Below are positions 7,482 through 16,126 of a DNA stretch of 19,734 bases, piece after piece. Below the pieces are notes generated by a model. The model was given only the letters and a program-made list of their open reading frames with translations, had not been told where the DNA came from and ran no database searches. Source of the stretch: Terriglobia bacterium (GTDB lineage: Bacteria > Acidobacteriota > Terriglobia > UBA7540); the NCBI GenBank assembly GCA_020072905.1, contig JAIQGB010000020.1, positions 1 through 19,734 of the forward strand, written 5' to 3'. The position numbers and the translations under genes are program-made. The stretch's first letter is position 1, and each line of letters starts with the position of its first letter.

Positions 7482-8606
7482 ATGCTGAGAATAGTGCATA
7501 TCACCAAATACTATCCGCCCTACTTCGGTGGGGTCCCGAACTACGTCCAAGTTGTGTCGGAAGAGCTGAAAAGGCAGCACGATGTAACGGTCCTTACTTC
7601 CAACACGCGTTTCTCAAGGAAGGTAGAAGTGGGCGGCAATCTGCGCATCATTCGCGTGCCGCGATTGACGGAGCTGCGGTCCACTGCTCTGTGCCCCACG
7701 CTTCCCTGGGAGTTGAGTCGGCTTCAGGCCGACATCGTCCATCTTCATTTCCCGGATCCTATGGCCCATCTTGCTTTCCGGCTGGCGCGACCGCGGGGCA
7801 AGCTGGTGGTGAGTTGGCATGGGGACATTACCCGGCAATCGCTACTGCTTCGGGCCTACCGCGGATTCCTGAACAGCGTCTTCCGTCGAGCTGACGCCAT
7901 CGTCGTGGGATCTGCGAGATTTCGAGACGGATCGACGTTGTTGGGAGCCTCACGACAGCGCTGCACGGTCATCCCCTATGGGATTAACCTCCGCCGGTTC
8001 GAGGTCACCGCGGAAGTACAGGCCAGCGCCTCGGGTCTGAGGCAGCGGTATGGCGAACGAGGTATCCTGTTCGTCGGACGGCTCGTCCACTATAAGGGGC
8101 TCGAATTCCTGCTCCAGGCCGCGCAGGCTCTGGACGCTCGTTTGTTTCTCATCGGGGACGGTCCCTTGGGTGCGCGTCTGCGGCGGCAGGCCCTCGAACT
8201 CGGCATCCAGGGGAAGGTGGAGTTTTTGGGCGAAGTCTCTCAGGAAGAATTGGTCGCCCATTTGCACGCCTGCACCATGCTCGTCTTGCCTTCGGTGAAC
8301 CGAAGTGAGTCGTTCGGGATTGTACAGCTTGAAGCGATGGCCTGCCGGAAGCCGGTGGTAAGCACTGACCTTCCAACGGGTGTCCCTTGGGTGAATCAGG
8401 ATGGACGAACCGGGCTGGTGGTGGCTCCAGGAGATGTCTTGGCTCTGCGTTCGGCGATCCAGCGACTCCTGGACAATCCTGACCTCCGACGACAATATGG
8501 AGAGGAAGGTCGGAAACGCGTGGAGGCGGAATTCACCAGCGAACTCCACGCCCATCGCATGCTGAGCCTTTATGAAGGTCTAATGAATAGGCCGGCTGGC
8601 CTTTAG
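7482..8606 (+). CDS. Glycosyltransferase family 4 (WbpY/WbpZ-like)
   Basis: The 374-residue enzyme begins MLRIVHITKYYPPYFGGVPNYV, the glycine-rich N-terminal loop of GT4. It continues with VVSWHGDITRQSLLLRAYRGFL and RADAIVVGSARF, and with VIPYGINLRRF. The C-terminal donor site shows LFVGRLVHYKGLEFLL and E276-x7-E284 in SESFGIVQLEAMACRKPVV. The WHGDI...RADAI pattern recalls GDP-mannose/GDP-D-rhamnose-using enzymes of the WbpY/WbpZ/MtfB type, and the gene lies immediately upstream of gmd and rmd. A role in adding D-rhamnose is therefore an attractive inference, though not proven. ATG 7482 is chosen because the typical N-terminus starts there. The frame is open upstream to 6999, but that part shadows the previous gene. 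Spacers of about 152 nt lie on both sides. Confidence 0.87.
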   Translation: MLRIVHITKYYPPYFGGVPNYVQVVSEELKRQHDVTVLTSNTRFSRKVEVGGNLRIIRVPRLTELRSTALCPTLPWELSRLQADIVHLHFPDPMAHLAFRLARPRGKLVVSWHGDITRQSLLLRAYRGFLNSVFRRADAIVVGSARFRDGSTLLGASRQRCTVIPYGINLRRFEVTAEVQASASGLRQRYGERGILFVGRLVHYKGLEFLLQAAQALDARLFLIGDGPLGARLRRQALELGIQGKVEFLGEVSQEELVAHLHACTMLVLPSVNRSESFGIVQLEAMACRKPVVSTDLPTGVPWVNQDGRTGLVVAPGDVLALRSAIQRLLDNPDLRRQYGEEGRKRVEAEFTSELHAHRMLSLYEGLMNRPAGL

Positions 8607-8759
8607 CAAGCCAGCACGCTGCCGATCGTCGAGTGAGGGGCGTAGGGTTGGGCGCGCAGCGATCCAGAGAATCAGTCCGCGGATCGGAGGGGCAGCATCG
8701 GGAGCATTGTGGAATGGCGGACAGCTTGAAGACGAGGTGCCGAATTCCTTGGGCCTGAG

Positions 8760-9764
8760 GTGATTGTGAGCAAAGCAGTTCTCATAACGGGAATAACCGG
8801 CCAGGACGGCTCTTACTTGGCGGAGTTTCTACTCCAGAAAGGCTACAGGGTTTACGGCCTGATCCGTCGAAGTAGCACCATCAATTTTGAGCGCCTTGTC
8901 CACCTTCAGGACAGGATTGAGTTGATCCCCGGCGACATTCTCGATCAGAATTCCCTGATCAGCGCTCTTGGCGAGAGCGAGCCGGACGAGGTTTACAATC
9001 TGGCTTCGCAATCCTTTGTCCCCACTTCTTGGAACCAGCCGGTCTTGACAGGGGAGTTCACTGCTCTGGGTGTCACGCGCATGTTGGAGGCGGTTCGAGT
9101 TGTGAATCCCCGGGTCAAGTTCTATCAAGCCTCCTCCAGTGAAATGTTTGGCATGGTGCGTGAGTCGCCCCAGAACGAAAGCACGCCGTTTTATCCCCGC
9201 AGCCCCTACGGCGTCGCCAAGCTTTACGGGCACTGGATCACGGTAAACTATCGCGAGAGCTATGGACTGTTTGCTTGCTCAGGAATCCTCTTCAACCATG
9301 AGTCACCGAGACGAGGAATCGAATTTGTCACTCGAAAGGTCAGCTATGGTGCCGCGCGCATCAAACTGGGCCTGCAACGGACGCTCAAGATGGGCAACTT
9401 GGATGCCGAGCGCGACTGGGGATTCGCCGGAGACTATGTCGAGGCCATGTGGATGATGTTGCAGCAGGACAGGCCGGGTGACTACGTGATCGCCACGGGC
9501 GTGAACCACTCCGTGCGCCATCTCTTGGAGAGCGCTTTTGGGTGTGTCGGCTTGGACTACCGGGATTTCGTCGAGGCCGATCCGGCGCTCCTTCGTCCCG
9601 CGGAGGTCCATCACCTGCGAGGCGACTATTCGAAGGCTGAAAGGGAGCTGGGTTGGAAGCCCAAGGTTAGCTTTGAAGAACTGATCGCGATGATGGTGAA
9701 GGCGGATCTGGAGCGGCTACAAAATGGCCCCACGGTCCCCCGACGCGGGGAGATTGCGCTGTGA
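8760..9764 (+). CDS. gmd: GDP-mannose 4,6-dehydratase
   Basis: This short-chain dehydrogenase/reductase family enzyme converts GDP-D-mannose to GDP-4-keto-6-deoxy-D-mannose using bound NADP+. Within 334 residues are the nucleotide-binding G11-x2-G14-x2-G17 in GITGQDGSYLAEFL, an RRSS element, SSSEMFG, the catalytic Y150-x3-K154 in SPYGVAKLYGHWITVNY, and the Gmd-specific GILFNHESPRRGIEFVTRKV. The C-terminal RPAEVHHLRGDYSKAERELGW is also typical. Either GTG at 8760 or GTG at 8766 can be the start; neither has an ideal ribosome-binding site. The stop overlaps the GTG of the next gene by 4 nt, so the two pathway steps are translationally coupled. Confidence 0.95.
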   Translation: MIVSKAVLITGITGQDGSYLAEFLLQKGYRVYGLIRRSSTINFERLVHLQDRIELIPGDILDQNSLISALGESEPDEVYNLASQSFVPTSWNQPVLTGEFTALGVTRMLEAVRVVNPRVKFYQASSSEMFGMVRESPQNESTPFYPRSPYGVAKLYGHWITVNYRESYGLFACSGILFNHESPRRGIEFVTRKVSYGAARIKLGLQRTLKMGNLDAERDWGFAGDYVEAMWMMLQQDRPGDYVIATGVNHSVRHLLESAFGCVGLDYRDFVEADPALLRPAEVHHLRGDYSKAERELGWKPKVSFEELIAMMVKADLERLQNGPTVPRRGEIAL

Positions 9765-10738
9765 GGGCCTTGATCACCGGAGGCGCGGGATTCGCGGGTT
9801 CGCACCTGGCGGAGCACCTGCTTGAGCTTCGTCAGGAAGTGACAGTGCTGGCGGCTGAGCAGGAAGATCTCGGCAATCTGACGACGTTTTTGTCGCGCCT
9901 CCGGGTGGTGCGCGCCGACCTTCGGGATGCGGAACGATTGCTTGAAATCATACGCGACGTCAGGCCAGGACGCATTTATCATCTGGCCGCTCTTTCTAAT
10001 CCTTCTGAGTCCTTTCGCGATCCCCGCCTGACGTACGAAGTGAATTTCGGCGGAACTCTGAATCTATTCCTCGTGTGGCATCGGTTGGAGTTGGACTGTC
10101 GTTTCCTGTTGGTCAGTTCCTCGGAGGTGTACGGATCGGTGCGGCCCGAAGACCTGCCCTTACGAGAACATGTTCCCCTGCGTCCGGCCAGTCCTTACGC
10201 CGGAAGCAAGGCAGCGGGTGAGTTCCTCGCCATCCAGTTTTTCGCGAGCTACGGGCTTCCCATCGTCCGCGTGCGTCCTTTCAACCACACGGGTCCGCGT
10301 CAGTCGCCCACTTTCGTCTGTTCGGGCCTGGCCCGGCAGATTGCGGAGATCAACTCGGGTAGGAGAGCCCCTACGGTCACGGTTGGAAACCTCCAAGTCC
10401 GCCGCGACTTCAGCGACGTGCGCGATATCGTGCGCGGCTATCACTTGCTGCTGGAACAGGGCGAGCCGGGCGAGGTTTATCAGCTTTGCTCGGGCCGTGC
10501 TGCCTCCATCGAAGATCTCCTGCGGATTCTCACTGGCTTCAGCCCGAAGCCCATCCGCATCGTGGTCGAACCTTCTCGCGTGCGCCAGAACGAGCCCCCG
10601 GCCTCATGGGGTGAGGCGTCGAAAGCTGGACGGGCGGTGGGATGGAGTTGCCAATACGCGCTGGAAACAACCCTGCGCGATCTGGAACAGTATTGGGAAG
10701 GCAGGCTGGGTTCTGGGGGGGCAAGACCTCCCGGATAA
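9761..10738 (+). CDS. rmd: GDP-4-keto-6-deoxy-D-mannose reductase (GDP-D-rhamnose synthesis)
   Basis: This 325-residue extended SDR follows gmd directly. It has G7-x2-G10-x2-G13 in TGGAGFAGSHL, IYHLAALSNPSESFRDP, SSSEVYGS and Y146-x3-K150 in SPYAGSKAAGE. The RPFNHTGPRQSPTFVCSGLA segment and VGNLQVRRDFSDVRDIV are hallmarks of Rmd, which reduces the keto group at C4 to give GDP-D-rhamnose. A GDP-L-fucose synthase would have a different substrate loop and usually an epimerase signature. Gmd plus Rmd supply the D-rhamnose donor of A-band-type polysaccharides in Pseudomonas. The GTG start at 9761 overlaps the gmd stop. About 151 nt follow before the next gene. A 4-epimerase of another sugar is a less likely alternative. 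Confidence 0.85.
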   Translation: MRALITGGAGFAGSHLAEHLLELRQEVTVLAAEQEDLGNLTTFLSRLRVVRADLRDAERLLEIIRDVRPGRIYHLAALSNPSESFRDPRLTYEVNFGGTLNLFLVWHRLELDCRFLLVSSSEVYGSVRPEDLPLREHVPLRPASPYAGSKAAGEFLAIQFFASYGLPIVRVRPFNHTGPRQSPTFVCSGLARQIAEINSGRRAPTVTVGNLQVRRDFSDVRDIVRGYHLLLEQGEPGEVYQLCSGRAASIEDLLRILTGFSPKPIRIVVEPSRVRQNEPPASWGEASKAGRAVGWSCQYALETTLRDLEQYWEGRLGSGGARPPG

Positions 10739-10889
10739 CAACTGCGGAGTTTCGTGAAATCGATGGCCGTTGGGTATTCCACGAGCAGCGCGGTGCGGGG
10801 AGAAGCGGCACATCTTTCCCGGCCTGCGACGTCCGAGGCAGATGGCTGGCAACTGATATCGCCCCGGCTGGCTGAGAAGCAGGCTCCCC

Positions 10890-11936
10890 ATGATGTCTGA
10901 TGGCAGGAAGCTGCCTGCCCCAATTGGAACTGGTCCTGTCTTGGTCACGGGTGGGACGGGGGCTCTGGGCCCTGGACTGGTTCGGGGTCTTACCGGCGCC
11001 GGATTCTCGGTCCGCGTTTTCGCCCGCGATCTTCCTTCGCCAGGCGCTCTTCCGGAGGACGTCGAATTGCTGATCGGAGACCTCGGTGACCGGGAAGGCC
11101 TGCGGAAAGCCGTCGAAGGAGTGAAGCTGGTGTTTCACTTGGCTGCTCTACTGCACATTCCGAATCCCGCGCCGGAACTGCACTCGGAATACTGGCGGGT
11201 GAATGTAGAAGGGACCCGGAGCGTCGTCGAGGAATGCCTGGCGGCGGGTGTCGAACGCCTGGTGTACTTCAGCACGATTTCCGTCTACGGGCCTACGCTG
11301 CCCATTGAGGCTGACGAAGACACTCCTCCCCACCCTGAAAGCATCTATGCCAAAACGAAACTGGCAGGGGAGGACGTGGTTCGAGCCGCGAGGAACCCCC
11401 GAACGGGCGACCCGCTGGGAGTCGTTTTACGCATGGCGGCGATCTACGGCCCCCGCATGAAAGGGAACTATCCGCGACTGGTTAAGGCGTTATCACGGGG
11501 GTTATTCATCCCCGTGGGTAGGGGCGACAACCGGCGCACTTTGGTTCACGAAGAGGATGCTGTTCGGGCGGCGGTGCTGGCTGGACGACATCCCCGAGCG
11601 CCTGGGCGGGTCTACAATGTCAGCGACGGCGAAATCCATTTGCTTCGCGAAATCATCGCCGTCATCTGCGACGTGATCGGACGACGACCACCCCGCTTGT
11701 TCTTACCTGCTCGCCCAGCTCGCTGGCTGGCCAGAGGCGCGGACGGTGTGGCGGGATTGCTCGGGTATTCTTTGAATCTCACCGAGACGATCGAGAAATT
11801 CGTCGAGGATGTCGCGGTCCGCGGGGAACGCATTCGGCAGGAGCTGCAGTTTCGACCTTTATACGGATTGCAGGAGGGCTGGCGGCAGGCAGTGTCGGCT
11901 TGGCAAGCAGAAATGCCTAAGGTGGTCATAACTTGA
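10890..11936 (+). CDS. NAD-dependent epimerase/reductase, WbpV/WreQ-like
   Basis: The 348-residue extended SDR has G21-x2-G24-x2-G27 in VTGGTGALGPGL, VFHLAALLHIP, a catalytic Ser/Thr in FSTISVYGP, and Y153-x3-K157 in IYAKTKLAGE. It lies directly upstream of a WbpL-like transferase and a WbpM-like dehydratase, the same order as wbpV-wbpL-wbpM in Pseudomonas O-antigen loci. In that setting WbpV/WreQ reduces UDP-4-keto-6-deoxy-GlcNAc to UDP-D-QuiNAc, and related enzymes give FucNAc. That role is inferred here from context plus family, and a UDP-sugar 4-epimerase remains possible. Two adjacent ATG codons (10890 and 10893) can serve as start; a GCAGG-like purine stretch lies a few bases upstream. 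Confidence 0.8.
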   Translation: MMSDGRKLPAPIGTGPVLVTGGTGALGPGLVRGLTGAGFSVRVFARDLPSPGALPEDVELLIGDLGDREGLRKAVEGVKLVFHLAALLHIPNPAPELHSEYWRVNVEGTRSVVEECLAAGVERLVYFSTISVYGPTLPIEADEDTPPHPESIYAKTKLAGEDVVRAARNPRTGDPLGVVLRMAAIYGPRMKGNYPRLVKALSRGLFIPVGRGDNRRTLVHEEDAVRAAVLAGRHPRAPGRVYNVSDGEIHLLREIIAVICDVIGRRPPRLFLPARPARWLARGADGVAGLLGYSLNLTETIEKFVEDVAVRGERIRQELQFRPLYGLQEGWRQAVSAWQAEMPKVVIT

Positions 11937-12156
11937 ACGTGACTATTCGTGATAAAGTTCTGACCTTCAAGTCGTTGGCTGAGGCGAGTAGTTCCGCGGG
12001 GCTTCACGTCGCCTGCAGTTTCCTCTGCGTGGGTTCGGCACCGTTCGGAATTCCGAGAACGTCGTGGGCTGACGTGTTGAGAAATCGTTGTCAACGGATG
12101 TCGCGCTCGTGGAACGCTGGCAACGAGGAGACCTGTCAGGGCAGACGCGGTGAGCT

Positions 12157-13239
12157 ATGCTGGGGTTTCTCTTCATCCTGAGCGCGCTCGTTGCCTACAT
12201 CGTGACGAGAGTCACGATTGGGCTTTCGTTCCGCAGCGGGGTTTTGGATTTGCCCAATGAGCGCAGTTCCCACTCTCAGCCTGTGCCCCGGCTGGGGGGC
12301 ATTGGCATATTCGCGGCGCTGGTTCTATCGCTTGCAGTTTTCGGCCTGATGAGCGTGACGGGATGGGTGGGCAAGGCTGTGTTTACGCGCGACGTCTCGC
12401 TGATGCTGCTGGCTGGGGTGGGAATGGCGTTGACGGGCGTTTACGACGATTTCCACGGGATGACGCCGGCGATGAAACTCCTGATGCAGTTTGTTCTCGC
12501 CGGGGTCGTCGTGGCGCTTGGCGTGCGAATCGAGAGCGTCGGGATTCTGAGCATGGGGCCTTTCCCGCTGGGGATTCTGGCCTTTCCGCTGACCGTTTTC
12601 TGGCTCACCGGCTTCGCGAACATCTTTAACTTCATGGACGGGAACAACGGCTTGGCTGCGGTCACCGCCGCGGTATACAGCGGCTTCTTCTCTCTTTTTG
12701 CTTCGTGGCAAGGGAGGCCGGACCTTGCCGTTACGTCCTTAGTGATTGTGGGCGGTTGTCTGGGGTTCCTCCCGTACAACTTTCCCAGAGCCCGAACCTT
12801 CATGGGAGACACGGGGAGCTTGCTGTTGGGAATTGTGCTGGCCCTGCTGGTCGTGCAGCTTGTCCAGAGTTCACCGAACCCGGCGTTATTAATTGGGTTG
12901 CTGCTGGTCTGCGGCGTGTACCTTTGGGACAGTGGCTACACACTCCTGCGGCGTCTGTGGCGAGGTGAAAACATCTTCCGGGCCCATCGCAGCCACCTCT
13001 ATCAAAGGTTGGCCCAACTGGGTCTGAGTCATGCTAGCATTACAGGTTTGTATCTGTTCCTTCATCTCTTGATGGGGTGCTTGGGCCTTGTCTACGTTGG
13101 ATGTACAAACAACCTGCGAGGTCTGATCCTGGCATTCGCCGGCCTCACGCTCGTGGGTTTCACGGCGGCTGTCTACTGGCTTGAGCACCGAGCGGCGAGA
13201 GCGAAGCGGCAGGCAAGCGGCGCGACACTGCCCGAGTAA
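12157..13239 (+). CDS. Undecaprenyl-phosphate glycosyl-1-phosphate transferase, WecA/WbpL family
   Basis: The 360-residue, strongly hydrophobic polytopic protein has about ten membrane segments and all the hallmarks of the MraY/WecA family. These are DLPNERSSHSQPVPRLGG near residues 31-48, the metal-binding YDD at 96-98, NFMDGNNG at 158-165, FMGDTGSLLLG (D218), and the cytoplasmic HRSHLYQRL loop (277-285) that binds the nucleotide sugar. It would transfer a HexNAc-1-phosphate from UDP to undecaprenyl phosphate and so start each repeat unit. Together with the flanking reductase and dehydratase it most resembles WbpL, which uses UDP-QuiNAc or UDP-FucNAc; strict WecA specificity for GlcNAc is the alternative. 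It is preceded by a 220-nt spacer and followed 2 nt later by the dehydratase. Confidence 0.9.
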   Translation: MLGFLFILSALVAYIVTRVTIGLSFRSGVLDLPNERSSHSQPVPRLGGIGIFAALVLSLAVFGLMSVTGWVGKAVFTRDVSLMLLAGVGMALTGVYDDFHGMTPAMKLLMQFVLAGVVVALGVRIESVGILSMGPFPLGILAFPLTVFWLTGFANIFNFMDGNNGLAAVTAAVYSGFFSLFASWQGRPDLAVTSLVIVGGCLGFLPYNFPRARTFMGDTGSLLLGIVLALLVVQLVQSSPNPALLIGLLLVCGVYLWDSGYTLLRRLWRGENIFRAHRSHLYQRLAQLGLSHASITGLYLFLHLLMGCLGLVYVGCTNNLRGLILAFAGLTLVGFTAAVYWLEHRAARAKRQASGATLPE

Positions 13240-13241
13240 CG

Positions 13242-15167
13242 GTGTCCAGGTTGAGAGTGACCCCAAGACTTCGATTTGATCTCTATACGCGGACAAACCA
13301 GGTCATCGCGGATGGCCTCATTTTCGCCACGGCCTTCGCTCTGGCCTATGCCATTCGCTTTGAGGGCATTCCTCAGTGGCCGTTCATCAAACAATTCCTG
13401 TTCTGGTTGCCCTACCTCGTACTGCTGAGGCTCTACGTCAATTGGAGAACGGGCATTTACCGGTTCATTTGGCGATATGTCTCGCTTTCCGACGCCATGG
13501 CTATTGTCCGATCCCTCTCCATGGTTACGATTGTTTTGCTGGCCGTGCGGATCTTTTATCCAAGCTGGCTTGCCTTCGCCAGCCGGTTCAGGATTCCCCT
13601 GACGGTCCTTGCTTTGGAATTCCTCATCTCCTCCATGGGCTGTTTGGGGGCACGCGCGTTGCGCCGGCTTCTTTACCAACGCCAGCGCGAGAAACCCTGG
13701 AGTGATGGGGCGATCGAGCGAATCCTCCTCATCGGTGCGGGCCGGGCAGGGGCTATGGTCGTCAGAGAGCTGGCAGCGCGGCCAGAAGTGAAGCTCATCG
13801 GGTTCCTTGACGACGATCCCAAGAAAATCGGCTCGGTCATCAATGGCGTGCGCGTCCTGGGGTCGCTCGATACACTGCCTTCCGCAGTGAGTCGGCATGA
13901 AGTCGACGAAGTCATCATTTGTATTCCGCGCGCGTCGCGGGCGACGCTCAAACGCTTGTGGGCCTTGGCCGACCGCCTTGCCGTCCGCATGAAGATCGTC
14001 CCGACGCTCGAGGAGGTCTTGCACGGCAAAGTGAACATCGCAACGTTCCGCGATGTTCAAATGGCCGACCTGCTGGGCCGGGAAACCGTCGAATTGCCCT
14101 CCGAAGACCCCGCCGTCCTGGACGCGTATCGGGGTAAACGCATCCTGATAACCGGTGCGGGCGGTTCAATCGGATCCGAGCTGGCCACACAGTTGATCGA
14201 ATGCGGCCCCGAACAACTGGTGCTGCTTGATAAAGACGAGAATGGGTTGAACGATGTCTACGTCCGACTGGGCAACCACCCCGGAGAATGCGCGGTCCAC
14301 CCGGTCGTCGCGGACATTCGCTTCCCCGACCGCCTGCGAGGTGTCTTTTCCCGCTTCCGACCCGACGTGGTTTTCCACGCGGCGGCGCACAAGCACGTCC
14401 CGCTCATGGAGATGAATCCCAGCGAGGCCATTTCGAACAACGTGATCGGGACTCGGAACTTGGTCGAGCTCGCGCGGGCCTTTAGCGCGGCGCGCTTCGT
14501 CTTTATCTCCACGGATAAAGCCGTCAAGCCGACTTCGATTATGGGGGCCAGCAAACGGGTTTGCGAGATGATCGTCCAGGCGGAGGGAGGAAACGGCAGC
14601 ACGCGCTTCGCCTGCGTCCGTTTCGGGAACGTGATGGGCAGTCGCGGAAGCGTTATTCCCTTGTTTCAGCAGCAAATCGCTCATGGCGGACCCGTCACGG
14701 TGACTCATCCGGATGTCGAGCGCTTCTTGATGACCATTCCCGAGGCCGTGCGGCTGGTCATTCAGGCGGGCATGCTCGGAACGTGCGGAGAAATCTTCAT
14801 CCTCGACATGGGCGATCCCGTGCCCATTCTCAACTTGGCGCGGGATCTCGTCGAGCTCTCCGGGCTGCGGCCGGGCCACGATATCCAGATTGAGACGACG
14901 CACTTGCGGCCGGGCGAGAAACTCACGGAAGAGTTGATCGATGGAGCCACCGAGACGCTCGCGCCCACGCGCTTTGGGAAGATCCGTATGGTCGCTAGCC
15001 GGTCTTCCGATCCGCGAACCTTTTCCACCCAGCTGGAGGAACTGGAACGGGCTGCGCTGTGCGAGTCGTCGGAAGACATCTACCGAATTCTCCGCGAACT
15101 GGGCATCGGCTTTGATCCGGAACTTGGCCAACGCCCTGCTCCCCAGGCTGCAGACCGGGGGACCTGA
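13242..15167 (+). CDS. UDP-GlcNAc 4,6-dehydratase, membrane-bound WbpM/CapD type
   Basis: The 641-residue protein has the full WbpM architecture. Four hydrophobic segments lie in residues 20-140, then a CoA-binding-like Rossmann domain with GAGRAG at 165-170, then a catalytic SDR domain with GAGGSIG at 305-311. The active site reads STDKAVKPTSIMGASKR (residues 423-439). Met434 takes the place of the usual Tyr before xxxK438, the diagnostic change of the large UDP-HexNAc C6-dehydratases. Other typical parts are HAAAHKHVPLMEMNP, FGNVMGSRGSVIPLF, and THPDVERFLMTIPEA near the C-terminus. It converts UDP-GlcNAc to UDP-4-keto-6-deoxy-HexNAc at the inner membrane, feeding the WbpV-like reductase. 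The GTG start lies 2 nt after the upstream TAA, which argues for one transcript. Confidence 0.92.
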   Translation: MSRLRVTPRLRFDLYTRTNQVIADGLIFATAFALAYAIRFEGIPQWPFIKQFLFWLPYLVLLRLYVNWRTGIYRFIWRYVSLSDAMAIVRSLSMVTIVLLAVRIFYPSWLAFASRFRIPLTVLALEFLISSMGCLGARALRRLLYQRQREKPWSDGAIERILLIGAGRAGAMVVRELAARPEVKLIGFLDDDPKKIGSVINGVRVLGSLDTLPSAVSRHEVDEVIICIPRASRATLKRLWALADRLAVRMKIVPTLEEVLHGKVNIATFRDVQMADLLGRETVELPSEDPAVLDAYRGKRILITGAGGSIGSELATQLIECGPEQLVLLDKDENGLNDVYVRLGNHPGECAVHPVVADIRFPDRLRGVFSRFRPDVVFHAAAHKHVPLMEMNPSEAISNNVIGTRNLVELARAFSAARFVFISTDKAVKPTSIMGASKRVCEMIVQAEGGNGSTRFACVRFGNVMGSRGSVIPLFQQQIAHGGPVTVTHPDVERFLMTIPEAVRLVIQAGMLGTCGEIFILDMGDPVPILNLARDLVELSGLRPGHDIQIETTHLRPGEKLTEELIDGATETLAPTRFGKIRMVASRSSDPRTFSTQLEELERAALCESSEDIYRILRELGIGFDPELGQRPAPQAADRGT

Positions 15168-15290
15168 AGTCATCGCCCCCTGCACCGCCGTTTGCGAGAG
15201 AATTAATCTCTCAGAAGAAAGAGCTGTGCTGCCGGCAACACGGCGGAGTGGACAGATTCAATCGTATAGGCAAGCGGGAGAACTCCTCAC

Positions 15291-16037
15291 ATGAAAGGTG
15301 TGATTCTGGCGGGAGGGCTCGGGTCGCGCCTGCTGCCCCTGACGCGTGTGACCAACAAGCACTTGCTGCCGGTTTATGACCGGCCGATGATTTTCTATCC
15401 TCTCCAAACCCTGGTGAACGCCGGCATCACCGACATCCTGCTCGTCACGGGCGGCCAAAGTGCCGGCGATTTTCTTCGCCTGCTCGGCAACGGCACGGAT
15501 TTCGGCCTGAAGCACATCAACTACACCTATCAGGAAGGTGAACGCGGCATTGCCGATGCCTTGCGCCTGGCGGAGCACTTTGCTGGGGGCCAGCCGATCT
15601 GCGTCGTGCTGGGCGATAACATCATTGAGACGAACATCATTCAGGCCTGTGAGAAGTTCGGGAAACAATCAGGGGGCGCGCACATTATCCTCAAGGATGT
15701 TCCGGACCCGGAGCGCTTTGGAGTGCCAGTATTCGACGGCGACCGGATCACCCGGATTGAGGAAAAGCCTAAAGTGTCGAGCTCGCACTATGCCGTGACA
15801 GGGATGTATATGTACGATGCCACGGTTTTTGACCGCATCCGCAAGTTAAAGCCGTCGGGCCGGGGGGAGTTCGAGATTTCGGATGTCAACAACCAGTACT
15901 TGGCGGACGGCACGCTTACTTACAGCATCCTCAGCGGTTGGTGGACGGACGCCGGCACCTTCGAGTCGTTGCGCCGCGCCACCAACCTCGTTGCCCAGGG
16001 CGGGGCGAACAAGATCGACGTGCCGGGAATGGTCTAG
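15291..16037 (+). CDS. Sugar-1-phosphate nucleotidyltransferase, short RmlA type
   Basis: The 248-residue enzyme has MKGVILAGGLGSRLLPLT at the N-terminus (NTP-binding loop, R13), K23 in NKHLLPVYDRPM, GIADALRLAE, the metal-binding D109 in VVLGDNI, IEEKP, and GMYMYDATVFD. These are classic glucose-1-phosphate thymidylyltransferase motifs. It is about 45 residues shorter than the enterobacterial RmlA type and matches the compact form seen in Bacillus SpsI and many archaea. Expected product: dTDP-glucose, the entry point to dTDP-L-rhamnose and dTDP-amino sugars. ATG 15291 has a good GGGAG ribosome-binding site at 15276-15280. It sits convergent to the RmlC-like gene with an 89-nt gap. No rmlB or rmlD is in the window. 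Confidence 0.9.
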   Translation: MKGVILAGGLGSRLLPLTRVTNKHLLPVYDRPMIFYPLQTLVNAGITDILLVTGGQSAGDFLRLLGNGTDFGLKHINYTYQEGERGIADALRLAEHFAGGQPICVVLGDNIIETNIIQACEKFGKQSGGAHIILKDVPDPERFGVPVFDGDRITRIEEKPKVSSSHYAVTGMYMYDATVFDRIRKLKPSGRGEFEISDVNNQYLADGTLTYSILSGWWTDAGTFESLRRATNLVAQGGANKIDVPGMV

Positions 16038-16126
16038 CCCCCGGGCTTCGTCATCGCAGACCGTGCGGGTGTCCGGGTCCCCATTGCGGCTTCGGAGCTC
16101 AACAGATTCCCCTTCACGACGTTGCC

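Noticed and set aside
11933..12181. 82-codon frame (TTG start) between the WbpV-like and WbpL-like genes
   Set aside because: It has a rare start, no domain, Ser/Cys/Arg-rich content, and overlaps the start of the transferase; probably non-coding spacer.
14166..15185. 339-codon minus-strand frame over the WbpM-like gene
   Set aside because: Antisense to the catalytic SDR domain; no independent support.
16038..16126. Bidirectional terminator between the convergent rmlA- and rmlC-like genes
   Set aside because: Only a 4-bp GACC/GGTC pairing and no T-run were found, too weak to call.
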